This document shows, in pieces, positions 26,228-34,922 of a stretch of 64,000 nucleotides of DNA. The notes under the pieces are model-generated. The model made no database searches. It was not told the origin of the DNA and saw only the letters and a list, made by a program, of their open reading frames with translations. Source of the DNA: Pseudomonas sp. 10-1B (GTDB lineage Bacteria; Pseudomonadota; Gammaproteobacteria; Pseudomonadales; Pseudomonadaceae); assembly GCF_000935045.1 (NCBI RefSeq), contig NZ_JYKS01000004.1, positions 248,001 through 312,000 on the forward strand, written 5' to 3'. The stretch's first letter is position 1, and each line of letters starts with the position of its first letter. A program made the position numbers and the translations under genes.

Positions 26228-26965
26228 TCAGCGGCGGGTGCGCGAGGTAGACCCCATGATCAATGCGCCAAGCAGCTTTTTCACGCGTACCGGGAATAGT
26301 CGGCGTCCCGCCGCCTCCGGCACCAGGACTTCGCTCAACACATAGCGAATGATCATTTCGCAGATCAGCTCCCGATCCAGGCGTACGCCCAGGCGGTCGT
26401 CCCAGTCATCGAAGACAATGCCCAGGCCATCCTGAAAACGCACGATCGAGTCGTGGAAAATTCGCCGAAAGAACCCCAGCGCATAGTCTGGCGCCACCAC
26501 CAGCAGGCGCCGCGCACGGCTTTGCTCAAGGTAGTTGTCGAGGTAGGCGAACAGTGCGTTCAGCCGCGCTTCCGGGTCACTGATGTGGCCCAGTTCCTGC
26601 GACAACGAGGTGTGGAAGCTTTCACGCTTGTGCCGTGAGAAGGTGTCCAGCAGGTCTTCCTGGGAAGAGAAATAGCGGTAAAAGGTACCGCGCGATACAC
26701 CCGCGACCTGGCACACATCGAGAATGGAAATGCGATCGGCGCCTGACATCAGCACCACTTCTTCGGTCGCCTTGAGGATGTTGGCGATGGTTTCTTCCGA
26801 ACGGCGATTGGGCTTGACCTTATTGCCTGACGTCGCCGGGCCATTGCGTCGCTCGACGGTCTTGACGGCTTTGGCGCCGCTTGCAGGGGCGTCAGGTGCG
26901 GCTTTTTTTCTGGTTTTGGCAGCGGCCTTAGGCGCTTCTGCCAGCTGAGTAGCATTTTTTGGCAT
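26228..26965 (-). CDS. TetR-family regulator with a basic Lys/Ala-rich N-terminal tail
   Basis: A 245-residue regulator. Residues 1-55 are rich in Ala, Lys and Pro (K-A-A-A-K-T-R-K-K-A-A-P-D-A-P) and look disordered, resembling a short histone-H1-like or AlgP-like tail. The TetR helix-turn-helix follows (R-S-E-E-T-I-A-N-I-L, ...G-V-S-R-G-T-F-Y-R-Y-F), then a helical sensor domain. The tail could add non-specific DNA affinity; it is unusual for the family. The gene is divergent from ditJ across 183 bases and adjoins the operon at 25906, so it is a candidate regulator of the cluster. The start at 26965 is preferred, but one at 27043 is possible. Confidence 0.83.
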   Translation of the reverse strand: MPKNATQLAEAPKAAAKTRKKAAPDAPASGAKAVKTVERRNGPATSGNKVKPNRRSEETIANILKATEEVVLMSGADRISILDVCQVAGVSRGTFYRYFSSQEDLLDTFSRHKRESFHTSLSQELGHISDPEARLNALFAYLDNYLEQSRARRLLVVAPDYALGFFRRIFHDSIVRFQDGLGIVFDDWDDRLGVRLDRELICEMIIRYVLSEVLVPEAAGRRLFPVRVKKLLGALIMGSTSRTRR

Positions 26966-27148
26966 GGACTTGCAGGCTCGTGGAGAGTAATGATGAGGCA
27001 ACGTTAGCACAGAATCTGCGCACAAATAATCGTATATGTTCAACTTTATGCTAAAGACAATTTGATATTTTGCATTTAGAATCAGGTTCTCTATTTAAAA
27101 CAAAAACCAGGCAGACCAGCAGTTTCGGGGCCTAAACGGAGAAAACTC

Positions 27149-28780
27149 ATGGGTAGCAGTGGGAATCCAGACACTTGGGCGGTAGGAGAACGAGACACGG
27201 TCATTGATGCGCTAGACCGTGCGGTGGCACGGCATCCGGAGCGAATCCTGCTGGATTTCAGCGGAGAATTATACACATACGGTGAAGTTGATTCACTTTC
27301 GACAAGAATGGCCAACGCCCTGGCGTCGCTCGGCATCAAGCCGGGTGAAACTGTACTGACCATGCTCGACAACAATATCGATGCGGTCATCACCTGGCTG
27401 GCCATCAACAAGCTGCGCGCAGTAAGCGTGCCGATCAACACGGCACTCAAGGGCGAGTTTCTGCGCCACCAGATCGCCGACACTGGCACCTCGCTGGTGA
27501 TCTGCGAAGCTGCCTACCTGCAGCGCATCACACCGCTGGCAGAACAGCTGCATGACGTGCACCACATTTTGCACCGCGGCACCCCCGACAGCGTGCCCGA
27601 GTGCGCGATTCGCATTACCGCGCTGGACAGCTATCGCGGCCAGGACGCCACCCCGCTGGCCACTAAGCCGCAACCTTCCGATCTCGCCTGCCTGATCTAC
27701 ACCTCGGGCACCACCGGCCCGTCCAAAGGCTGCATGATCAGCTACAACTTCATGTGTAACCTGGCCCGCCTGCAATTGCGTGCCGGACCTGCTAGTGCCG
27801 ATGACGTCACCATCACACCGCTGCCGCTATTCCACATGAATGCCCTGTGCGTGTCGATCATCGCCAGCATTCTGGTGGGTGCACGTGCCGCCATCCTGCC
27901 GCGCTTTTCGGTGTCCGGCTTCTGGCCGGAAGTGGAACGCTCGGGCGCCACTATCGCCTCGATTCTCGGCGGCATGGGCGGGCTCCTCGCACAGGCGCCA
28001 GACAACGAGGCCATGTTGCGCTGCGTCGGGCAAATACACACCGCTCGCGGCAACCCCTATACCGAAGAAACCAAGAAGATCTGGCGCGAACGCTTCGGCA
28101 CGCCGCTGGTGGGTGGCAACGGCTATGGCCTGACCGAAGCCTGCGTGATCACCTCGCTGGCAGCCGGCGAATATGCAGCGCCCGGCTCCTCGGGCAAACG
28201 TATTGCCGACTTCGATGTACGCATTGTCGACGACCTTGACCAGGAAGTACCCCCTGATACCGCCGGTGAAATCGTGGTACGCCCACTGCGCCCGGACATC
28301 ATGTTCCAGGGCTACTGGCGCCGGCCGGAAGACACCCAGAAGCTGATGCGCAACATGTGGTTCCATACTGGCGACATCGGCAAGTTCGATCATGACGGCT
28401 TCTTCTACTTTGTTGACCGCAAAAAGGACTATCTGCGACGCCGTGGAGAAAACATCTCCAGCTTCGAGATGGAGGCGGCCTTCGGCGTGCATCCTGCCCT
28501 GGCCGAAGTGGCGGTACATGCGGTGCCGTCCGACAAAGGCGAAGATGACGTGAAGGTCACTGCAGTTTTGCATGAAGGCGCCACGCTGCACCCCGAAGAC
28601 CTGTTCCACTGGGCCGTGGAGACGGTGCCCTACTACGCCCTACCGCGCTACATCGAGTTTCGCCCCAGCTTGCCGAAGAACCCACAGGGCCGTGTTTTGA
28701 AATACCTGCTGCGCGACGAAGGCAAAACCTCTACTACCTGGGACCTCGAGACTACCTCGATCAGCGTTGCCAAGAAGTAG
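27149..28780 (+). CDS. ditJ: AMP-forming acyl-CoA synthetase (DitJ-like)
   Basis: A 543-residue ANL-superfamily ligase that activates a carboxylic acid to its CoA thioester with ATP. The P-loop Y-T-S-G-T-T-G-P-S-K-G is at residues 184-194, G-N-G-Y-G-L-T-E-A at the adenylate motif, and the hinge/catalytic end reads V-D-R-K-K-D-Y-L-R-R-R-G-E-N-I-S and N-P-Q-G-R-V-L-K. GGAG lies 7 bases before the ATG. Its place beside an SDR (DitI) and the Rieske genes matches the remembered position of ditJ in the abietane cluster of P. abietaniphila. The natural substrate is probably a resin-acid intermediate. Confidence 0.87.
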   Translation: MGSSGNPDTWAVGERDTVIDALDRAVARHPERILLDFSGELYTYGEVDSLSTRMANALASLGIKPGETVLTMLDNNIDAVITWLAINKLRAVSVPINTALKGEFLRHQIADTGTSLVICEAAYLQRITPLAEQLHDVHHILHRGTPDSVPECAIRITALDSYRGQDATPLATKPQPSDLACLIYTSGTTGPSKGCMISYNFMCNLARLQLRAGPASADDVTITPLPLFHMNALCVSIIASILVGARAAILPRFSVSGFWPEVERSGATIASILGGMGGLLAQAPDNEAMLRCVGQIHTARGNPYTEETKKIWRERFGTPLVGGNGYGLTEACVITSLAAGEYAAPGSSGKRIADFDVRIVDDLDQEVPPDTAGEIVVRPLRPDIMFQGYWRRPEDTQKLMRNMWFHTGDIGKFDHDGFFYFVDRKKDYLRRRGENISSFEMEAAFGVHPALAEVAVHAVPSDKGEDDVKVTAVLHEGATLHPEDLFHWAVETVPYYALPRYIEFRPSLPKNPQGRVLKYLLRDEGKTSTTWDLETTSISVAKK

Positions 28781-28797
28781 CCGCTTCACCCAGCACG

Positions 28798-28828
28798 CGA
28801 AAAGCGCGGCACTAGCCGCGCTTTTTTA
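28798..28828. terminator. Bidirectional terminator between convergent ditJ and ditI
   Basis: AAAGCGCGGC and GCCGCGCTTT pair around a four-base loop, with TTTTTT on the right and an A run on the left. It lies 18 bases after the ditJ stop and just before the ditI stop, so it can serve both convergent genes. Confidence 0.85.
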
Positions 28829-28834
28829 TTGGCT

Positions 28835-29635
28835 TCAGTATTCGCGCACGGGGATGCCTTTGGGCCGAGAGTTGTAGCCAGGCAGGTGCAGACCGCCGTC
28901 GACGTGAATGGTTTCGCCGGTAATGAAGCGCGACATCTCGCTGGCCAGGAACACCACCACCGGGCCGATATCGGCCTCAGGCTCGCCACAACGCCCCAGC
29001 GGGCGCATGGAAGCAGACATTTCAGCGAACCCCGGGTTCTCTGCCGCCAGCTTGTGGAAGGTGGCGCCCATCGCGGTGGGCGCGATAGCGTTGGTGCGAA
29101 TGTTGAAGCGCCCCCATTCGGAGGCCGCGCTGCGGGTCAGCCCCACGATGGCCGACTTTGCGGTGTTGTAGTCGCCATGCAGCCAGGCACCGATCTCGAT
29201 ATCGATCGAGTAGAAGTTGATGATCTTGCCGCCCCCGCGCGCCTTCATGTGCGGGAGCGCCGCCTTCATCGCCCACCAGGCTGCCCACACGGTCGAACCC
29301 AGTGTCTGCGCGAGCATCGCATCGGTCTTGTCTTCCAGCAACACGTTGGGCGTGGGCGCAAACGCGTTGTTGACCAGTATGTCCAGGCCACCGAACTCGT
29401 CTACGGCCAGTTGCACCGCGGCTTCGATATCGGCCTTGCTGCAGACGTCCGTGCGGATGAACACCGCCCTGGCGCCAAGCGCCTTGAGATCCGCTACCAC
29501 CGCTTCCCCGCTGGCTTCATCCAGTTCTGCGACCACCACCGCAGCTCCCTCTTTGGCGAAGTTCAGCGCGATGCCTCGGCCGATTCCGCCCCCTGCGCCG
29601 GTAATCAGCGCGACCTGTTCGTTCAGCAGGGCCAT
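28835..29635 (-). CDS. ditI: Short-chain dehydrogenase (DitI-like)
   Basis: A 266-residue classical SDR. The NAD(P) motif is T-G-A-G-G-G-I-G, the N-N-A-F replaces the common N-N-A-G, and the catalytic Tyr-Lys pair is in D-Y-N-T-A-K. The conserved C-terminal I-H-V-D-G-G is present. AAGGAG lies 6 bases before the ATG. It oxidises or reduces a hydroxyl/keto group of a pathway intermediate; which one cannot be told. It is divergent from the DUF2889 gene, and a strong candidate operator lies 26-48 bases upstream of its start. Confidence 0.85.
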   Translation of the reverse strand: MALLNEQVALITGAGGGIGRGIALNFAKEGAAVVVAELDEASGEAVVADLKALGARAVFIRTDVCSKADIEAAVQLAVDEFGGLDILVNNAFAPTPNVLLEDKTDAMLAQTLGSTVWAAWWAMKAALPHMKARGGGKIINFYSIDIEIGAWLHGDYNTAKSAIVGLTRSAASEWGRFNIRTNAIAPTAMGATFHKLAAENPGFAEMSASMRPLGRCGEPEADIGPVVVFLASEMSRFITGETIHVDGGLHLPGYNSRPKGIPVREY

Positions 29636-29660
29636 AACCGCTCCTTTTCTTGTTTTTAGT

Positions 29661-29683
29661 GAACATTATAGTATTTAGTGTTC
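29661..29683. promoter_or_regulatory. Candidate operator, site D
   Basis: GAACAT-N11-GTGTTC matches 11 of 12 positions of the shared inverted repeat. It lies in the 99-base gap between the divergent ditI and DUF2889 genes and could control both. Confidence 0.55.
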
Positions 29684-29734
29684 AAATATAGCTGATTTCA
29701 GCGCCCCTCACACCCTTTGCAAAAGGACACCAGG

Positions 29735-30478
29735 ATGACTGTATTTCGACGCCGCGTAGACATCATTGCCCACGCAGACCACGTTCGTGCGGCCCTGGAA
29801 GATGATTTTCACCACTTTCGCGTATGGGCCAGCCACACAGCCGGCCATGTCACGGCCATCGGTGGCGAAGCGCTGCGCTACCCCTATTCGCTGTGCCCGC
29901 AGGCAGGCGACCAACTGCAGGCGCTGATAGGCATGCCACTGGCGCGCATTGCGCATTCGGTCACCCGGCACACTGACGCCAGCCATCAATGCACCCACCT
30001 GCTCGACCTGGCCGGCCTGGCTATTGCGCGCGCCGCCCGCGGCGCCGGCGAGCGGCGCTACGAGATCCAGGTCGGCGCACGTATCGACGGGCGTACCCGC
30101 GCCAGTCTGAGCTGCGACAGCGGGCAGGTCCTGAGCTGGGAAGTGAACGGTACGATGATCGAAGGGCCGCCACCCTATGCTGGGGTCAACCTTCGCGAAG
30201 GGATGGCGCGCTGGGCGTTGGGCACCCTCAGCGAAGACACCGCCGAAGCGTCGCTGCTTCTGCGCCGTTGCACGCTTATATCGATGGGGCGCGCCTACAA
30301 CCTCGACGAACAAGCCCACGCCGTCAGCAGCGGTCGCTGCTACAGCCAGCAACCGGCCCGCGCCGAACAGGCACTGCGTATGCAGGGCTCGACCTTGGAT
30401 TTCAGCAACAACCCACAGGCATTGTGCGCCCAGGACCAGGCGTGGCTGCGTGCCATGCCCGGTGACCACGCGGCGTGA
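29735..30478 (+). CDS. DUF2889 family protein
   Basis: A 247-residue soluble protein of the DUF2889 type, recognised by the N-terminal R-R-R-V-D-I-I-A-H, the histidine-rich core H-T-D-A-S-H-Q-C-T-H-L-L-D-L and the C-terminal C-x-S-x-Q-P segment. No catalytic role is established for the family. It recurs in clusters for aromatic, terpenoid and steroid catabolism, which makes a helper or enzyme role plausible. The conserved His/Cys/Asp residues could bind metal. It lies between ditI and ditA2 in the otherwise known gene order and shares the operator at 29661-29683. AAAGGA precedes the ATG at 29735. Confidence 0.75.
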   Translation: MTVFRRRVDIIAHADHVRAALEDDFHHFRVWASHTAGHVTAIGGEALRYPYSLCPQAGDQLQALIGMPLARIAHSVTRHTDASHQCTHLLDLAGLAIARAARGAGERRYEIQVGARIDGRTRASLSCDSGQVLSWEVNGTMIEGPPPYAGVNLREGMARWALGTLSEDTAEASLLLRRCTLISMGRAYNLDEQAHAVSSGRCYSQQPARAEQALRMQGSTLDFSNNPQALCAQDQAWLRAMPGDHAA

Positions 30479-30505
30479 CACGCCGAGTGGCCTTTACACG
30501 ACGCT

Positions 30506-31081
30506 TTAGAGGAAGATGGCCAGGTTGGGTGTGCCCAGCACCGCCTGGTCCAGAATCACCTCGCGCCGCGCCAGCTTGAACCCGGCCGCCCCCAGGCGCA
30601 GCACATCGCGCCGCTCACCGCTGATGATGTCGACGTGGTGGTCTTTGAAACGGCTGCGCGTGAGCAACAGGTAACTGGTGACCACGAACTCGTCAGGCTT
30701 CTGCGTTTCCTCCACGAACACGTTGGTCACCAGCCGGCGGGTACGCGAAGGCGGGTCTTCTGCCCAGGCGCTCTTGCCGGACAAGCGCAGGATGCGCCCC
30801 ATCATCGAACGGTAGTCGTCGTGGTAGTGCTGCACACTGCGCACGATGGTGGTCTTAAGTTCCGAGGCCAGGCGCGTTTGGCGCAGCGGCACTGTGTAAA
30901 CCAGGTCGGTGTCCAGGCGCTCGGCCCATTCCTGAAGGCGAATCTGGTCGAGCAAGGTGGCCTCCTCGAAAAGGAAGGTCACTACATCGTTGTAGACCGC
31001 CGACCCCACCGGCACTCGCCGTGTGCCGACCGGGGAGCCAGGCTGGATCTCCTCCACGCCGCGTTGCTGAACCTGCGTCAT
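30506..31081 (-). CDS. ditA2: Rieske dioxygenase small (beta) subunit, DitA2-like
   Basis: A 191-residue beta subunit with the cone-shaped SnoaL/NTF2 fold (F-L-F-E-E-A-T-L-L-D at the N-terminal helix, R-L-V-T-N-V-F-V-E-E in the sheet, D-V-L-R-L near the end). It has no metal site and gives structural support in an alpha3beta3 ring-hydroxylating dioxygenase. It follows the alpha subunit gene after 95 bases on the same strand. The ATG at 31081 has GAGGAA upstream and is preferred to a TTG six bases earlier. The 27-base gap to the convergent DUF2889 gene leaves no room for a large terminator. Confidence 0.88.
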   Translation of the reverse strand: MTQVQQRGVEEIQPGSPVGTRRVPVGSAVYNDVVTFLFEEATLLDQIRLQEWAERLDTDLVYTVPLRQTRLASELKTTIVRSVQHYHDDYRSMMGRILRLSGKSAWAEDPPSRTRRLVTNVFVEETQKPDEFVVTSYLLLTRSRFKDHHVDIISGERRDVLRLGAAGFKLARREVILDQAVLGTPNLAIFL

Positions 31082-31176
31082 GAGCAATTCCTCATTGTTG
31101 TTCTTCTACTTGAAGGGTGACGAGTTGAGGCGACAGCACAGGAAGGGCCGCTTCGAAAAGCGAGCCTCCCCCATGC

Positions 31177-32577
31177 TCATGCCTCATCCGCGGCAGTCAT
31201 CAGTTCGTGCCAGTACAGCCACCAGTGCCACTGCGTGTCGTCCTTGGTAAAGCCTTCGTTGACGATGCCCGGGCCGGGCCAGCCTTCAGGCGCACCCGTC
31301 TCGTAGCAGGCCTGATACTTGAGGGTGCTCTTACGCCCCATCGCGCCCTTGGCGGCCAACGTCATGTGCGGCCAGGTATCGGAGTCATCCTGCTCGACCA
31401 TGCCGGAGGTGCCGAATAGTTGAATGGTCTGCTTGAGCATCTTGTCTCGCAGCTCTGGTGGCGCGTCCTTCTCGGCGAACACCCAGTTGACGAACTCCAA
31501 CTTGTCAGGGCCTTGCGGCACATAGGCGTGCAGGGTCATGGAACCGACGACGCTGCCGTCGGGCTGTGGAATGTAGACAAACCCAAAAAGAATATTCGGG
31601 AACATGCCACCCACTTGTGGAGGCATGCTGGTGAGCACCTGCAACTGCTCGTCGCTCAGGTTGCGTGCCAGCTGCTCGACCATCCCGGCGGTCATGCCGG
31701 CAGGTGGCAGTGCTTCAAGCTTCTGCTGCACGCTCAGCTCGGCCGGATCCAGGCCGGTAAGGCGCTTGATCTTGCGGGCCAGGTCGATGCAACGCAGGGC
31801 ATGGCCATGCGGCGAACTGATCTCGACACCGATCATTTCCGGGCTCAGGTCGGCGGTTTCACCCTCGCCCTTCTTCGCATAGTTGCCCACCTCGCCCAGC
31901 CAGCGGTGCAGGGTCAGGGTGTGGAAGCCGTCCGCGGCGGACTGCTCGCCAGCGGTTTTCCAGTTGGCGTTGACGATGAAGCGCTGAGGCGGACCGAGCA
32001 CTTCCATGCCCTTGTCGGAACGACAGAACAGCATGTCGTAGTACCACTTAGCGTCGCCCAGAAACTCCTCGAAGGACGGCCCCTCGGTGTTCCAGGTGGC
32101 AAACACCAGGCCGCCGTACAACGTGACCCGCGCCTTTTTCAGCCCCAGCTCCTCTTTAGGCATCATCTTGCCGTGCATGCACTCGCGCTCCACCGGCGAA
32201 CCGATGAAATCCCCGTTCGGACGGAATGCCCAACCATGGTAGATGCATTTATGGATCTGAGTGTTGCCGCAATCGGCGGTGGTGATGCGCATGCCGCGGT
32301 GCGGGCACACGTTTAAGGTGACGAAGACCTCGCCTTGTTTGCCGCGGGCGACGATCACCGAGTCAGAACCCAGGTCGCGAACCATGAAGTCCCCGGCGTT
32401 AGGGATCTCCGTTTCATGGCCCAGCAGTACCCAGATCTTGCCGAAGATCTTTTCCATCTCCAGCTCGTAGATTTCACGGTCGGACAGCACGCGCATCTGC
32501 ACTTCGCGAGTGTTGGGGTAAATGAGGTCAGAGACCTTGGTTCCATCAGACAATACGGGGCTTGTTCTTGTTAGCAT
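31177..32577 (-). CDS. ditA1: Rieske dioxygenase large (alpha) subunit, DitA1-like
   Basis: The 466-residue catalytic subunit of a ring-hydroxylating dioxygenase. Rieske ligands are Cys91-Pro-His93 and Cys111-x-x-His114. The mononuclear iron region has A-D-G-F-H-T-L-T-L-H-R-W, giving the two His. In BKME-9, DitA adds O2 to ring C of 7-oxodehydroabietic acid at C11-C12; I assign that role here from gene order and cluster content. The ferredoxin partner gene lies 9 kb away (41319-41555), a separation I recall for BKME-9 as well. AGGAGG precedes the ATG. The gene has its own 110-base upstream gap, so it may have a promoter besides read-through from ditGH. Confidence 0.88.
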   Translation of the reverse strand: MLTRTSPVLSDGTKVSDLIYPNTREVQMRVLSDREIYELEMEKIFGKIWVLLGHETEIPNAGDFMVRDLGSDSVIVARGKQGEVFVTLNVCPHRGMRITTADCGNTQIHKCIYHGWAFRPNGDFIGSPVERECMHGKMMPKEELGLKKARVTLYGGLVFATWNTEGPSFEEFLGDAKWYYDMLFCRSDKGMEVLGPPQRFIVNANWKTAGEQSAADGFHTLTLHRWLGEVGNYAKKGEGETADLSPEMIGVEISSPHGHALRCIDLARKIKRLTGLDPAELSVQQKLEALPPAGMTAGMVEQLARNLSDEQLQVLTSMPPQVGGMFPNILFGFVYIPQPDGSVVGSMTLHAYVPQGPDKLEFVNWVFAEKDAPPELRDKMLKQTIQLFGTSGMVEQDDSDTWPHMTLAAKGAMGRKSTLKYQACYETGAPEGWPGPGIVNEGFTKDDTQWHWWLYWHELMTAADEA

Positions 32578-32623
32578 GATTGCCTCCTGCTCAGGGTGTC
32601 ACGGCGGGTCCGCAACGAATATA

Positions 32624-32646
32624 AGACACTTTATTAATTTTTGTAT
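32624..32646. promoter_or_regulatory. Weak candidate operator, site E
   Basis: AGACAC-N11-TTGTAT matches only 7 of 12 positions of the shared repeat, but it has the same spacing and an AT-rich spacer and stands 47-69 bases before ditA1. It is listed because ditA1 would be expected to belong to the regulon. Confidence 0.25.
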
Positions 32647-32688
32647 ACTTAATTTACGTTCAAAAAAGAGACCCTTGGCGGTCCAGTA

Positions 32689-33690
32689 TCAGGCCTCAGT
32701 AGCCGCCTTGCGGCCAACCTGGGTGCGCAGCATGCCGATACCGTCGATTTCCAGCTCGACCACATCGCCAGGCTTGAGGTAGCGCAGCTGCTCCAGGCCA
32801 CAGCCGTTGCCTACCGTGCCCGAGCCCAGGAACTCGCCGGGGTATAGAGTCTCGGAACGCGAAACATGGGCGATCACGTCTTCGAAGCGCCAGCGCATGT
32901 CTCGGGTGTTGCCACGCCCCCACTCCTCGCCGTTAACCCGCGCCACCATGTTAAGGTCGTAGGGATCTCCCAGTTCATCCACAGTCACCAGGCATGGGCC
33001 CATGATGTTGGCAGTGTCGAAGTCCTTGCTCTTGGCTGGGCCGAGCATGCCAGGCATTTCCAGAGCCTGGGCATCGCGGGCGCTCATGTCGTTGAAAATG
33101 GTGTAACCGACGATGTGCGCGCCAGCGGCCTCACGACTGATGTCCTTGCCCCGCTTGCCGATGTAACAGCCGAACTCCAGCTCAAAATCCATCGCGCAGC
33201 TGAAGCTGGGCCACTGAAACTCATCGTCGATGCCCACCACGGCAAAGCGATTGCCCTTGTAGTAGATGGGCTGCTTGTTAAAGGTCTCGATCACTCGGTC
33301 GTCGGCACGCGTATTCATGGCCTTGAGGGTCGCTTCGGGATCGTCGGTACGCAGCGCTCGGGCGCGCCGTGCGGCGGCAAAACTCTGGCGCAGGTGCAGT
33401 TCGAAACAGGAGCAATCGCGTATTTGCGGTGGTGGCTGGATCGGTGCTCGCAACTTGACCGCAGAGCGCTCCAGCACAGCCGCCGAGGGCGCCTTGGCTA
33501 CCAGGGCGCGGGCCAGCTCCAGCGCCGCATCACCGCCTTCGACCAACGCAAGGATGCTTTCCAGAACGGGGCTGTCGCCCCCTTGCATCACCCGATAGGC
33601 CGTTTGCAGATCGAGCACCTGGCGATCCTGGTCAAGCAGTGCACCGGCACGGTCAACGCCATTGGCGTCCGTATAAGTAACCAGCCTCAT
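32689..33690 (-). CDS. ditH: FAH-family isomerase/decarboxylase or hydrolase, DitH-like
   Basis: A 333-residue FAH protein with an N-terminal domain of about 80 residues and a catalytic domain showing F-E-L-E-F-G (acidic metal ligands), F-N-D-M-S-A-R-D-A-Q and G-S-G-T-V-G-N-G-C-G. It is of the longer type that acts on large ring-cleavage or beta-diketone products. In the dit cluster, DitH was annotated as an isomerase/decarboxylase. It overlaps ditG by four bases (ATGA), so both are co-translated, and it precedes ditA1. Confidence 0.84.
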   Translation of the reverse strand: MRLVTYTDANGVDRAGALLDQDRQVLDLQTAYRVMQGGDSPVLESILALVEGGDAALELARALVAKAPSAAVLERSAVKLRAPIQPPPQIRDCSCFELHLRQSFAAARRARALRTDDPEATLKAMNTRADDRVIETFNKQPIYYKGNRFAVVGIDDEFQWPSFSCAMDFELEFGCYIGKRGKDISREAAGAHIVGYTIFNDMSARDAQALEMPGMLGPAKSKDFDTANIMGPCLVTVDELGDPYDLNMVARVNGEEWGRGNTRDMRWRFEDVIAHVSRSETLYPGEFLGSGTVGNGCGLEQLRYLKPGDVVELEIDGIGMLRTQVGRKAATEA

Positions 33691-34388
33691 ACCCTACCGC
33701 TCACAGGCAACAACGCGCCGGTCACGACCGCCGCTTCATCGGACAATAGGAACGCGACCACCCCCGACAGTGCCTGCGGGGTCACCCAGCGGCTGCTGTC
33801 GGCGCCAGGCATGTCAGCGCGGTTGGCGGGGGTGTCGATGATGCTAGGTAATACCGCGTTCACCGTCACACCACGGTCTTTCAGCTCCTCGGCCAGGGCT
33901 TCGGTCAGCCGGGCCACTCCCGCCTTGGAAGCAGCATAGGCGCCCATGCCGGCAGCGGCCTTGACCGATGCCAGCGCGCCGACATTGACGATTCGCCCGG
34001 CGCCGGACTGCAGCAGGTAAGCCAGCGCCGACTGGGCGCTTACCACGGCGGTGCGCACGTTCATCTGGTACAGACGGTCCCAGGTGTTCAGGCTGCCACC
34101 CTCGAGGGTTTCCCAGGCAAACCCGCCGGCGACATTGACCAGGCCATCGACGCCGCCCCAGTGCGCTGCCACCTGTTCGAAGGCGGCAGCGGCCGACTCG
34201 GTCGAGGTCAGATCGACGCCGCCCAGCCGCAGCAGGTTGTGCGTATCGAGCAGGTCGGCAGGTGCCTCGCTGCGGTCCAGCAGGGCCACTCGCGCGCCCT
34301 GCGCCAGCAAGTACTTGCCCAGCGCGCTGCCCAAGACACCGAAACCGCCCGTGACGACTACCCTTTTGTCCAGTAATGACTGGGACAT
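33687..34388 (-). CDS. ditG: Short-chain dehydrogenase, DitG-like
   Basis: A 233-residue SDR. The NAD(P) motif is T-G-G-F-G-V-L-G; the N-N-A-G is reduced to N-V-A-G; the active site has G-A-L-A-S-V and A-Y-A-A-S-K. It is shorter than most SDRs and ends with V-T-G-A-L-L-P-V-S-G, close to the C-terminal membrane-proximal pattern of the family. The ATG at 34388, with GAGGA upstream, is chosen over a far-upstream start at 34478. It begins the ditG-ditH-ditA1-ditA2 run. Confidence 0.84.
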   Translation of the reverse strand: MSQSLLDKRVVVTGGFGVLGSALGKYLLAQGARVALLDRSEAPADLLDTHNLLRLGGVDLTSTESAAAAFEQVAAHWGGVDGLVNVAGGFAWETLEGGSLNTWDRLYQMNVRTAVVSAQSALAYLLQSGAGRIVNVGALASVKAAAGMGAYAASKAGVARLTEALAEELKDRGVTVNAVLPSIIDTPANRADMPGADSSRWVTPQALSGVVAFLLSDEAAVVTGALLPVSGRV

Positions 34389-34453
34389 AGCCAAATCCTC
34401 TTGTTGTTTTACCGCGCGAACGGTCGATTCGTGCTTTCGCCTGAGCCAATATA

Positions 34454-34476
34454 TGACACTTTTCCAAAATATGTGC
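34454..34476. promoter_or_regulatory. Candidate operator, site F
   Basis: TGACAC-N11-ATGTGC matches 8 of 12 positions of the shared repeat and resembles site G at 41593 in its right half. It lies between divergent ditG and the DUF35 gene. Confidence 0.4.
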
Positions 34477-34523
34477 AAATGATACTGTGTGACTCCATGT
34501 CAAACATTCACCACGGACTGCTG

Positions 34524-34922
34524 ATGCCTAGAAAACTCCCTGCACTGAACGCCGACAACCGCGCCTTCTGGCAAGGCGGTGAAACGGGCCAGTTACTGAT
34601 CCACCGCTGCGCCGCGTGCAGCCGCTACTTTCACCCGCCTGCTCCGCTCTGCCCGCAGTGCGCCAGCTTTGAGGTGGGCCCCGAAGTGGTGTCTGGCCGG
34701 GGCAAGGTGCTCAGCTTCACCATCAACTATCAGGGTTGGACGCCCGACCTAGAGGTGCCCTACGTGGTGGCGATCATCGAACTCGCCGAACAGGCCGGCT
34801 TGCAGTTCATCAGCAACGTAGTGGGCATGCCGGTCACGGATGTGCACATCGACATGCCGGTTCGGGTCAGTTTCCTCAATGTCGAGGACGTGTGGCTGCC
34901 CCTGTTCGAGAGGGCTCAATGA
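34524..34922 (+). CDS. DUF35 OB-fold zinc-ribbon protein (aldolase partner)
   Basis: A 132-residue protein with an N-terminal zinc ribbon (C-A-A-C ... C-P-Q-C) followed by an OB-fold (G-R-G-K-V-L-S-F-T-I-N-Y-Q-G). In steroid side-chain degradation, such DUF35 proteins or domains bind the acyl-CoA and pair with a cysteine-less thiolase (Ltp2 with ChsH2) to form a retro-aldolase. Here the stop codon overlaps the start of the thiolase-like DitF gene, strongly suggesting the same kind of complex. The ATG at 34524 is chosen; one at 34497 is in frame but has no better ribosome site. Confidence 0.82.
   Translation: MPRKLPALNADNRAFWQGGETGQLLIHRCAACSRYFHPPAPLCPQCASFEVGPEVVSGRGKVLSFTINYQGWTPDLEVPYVVAIIELAEQAGLQFISNVVGMPVTDVHIDMPVRVSFLNVEDVWLPLFERAQ

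Noticed and set aside
27019..27041. Possible GAACAC-N11-GTGTTC site between the TetR gene and ditJ
   Set aside because: The right half ATGTTC is present, but the left half fits only with a 10- or 12-base spacer and few matches.
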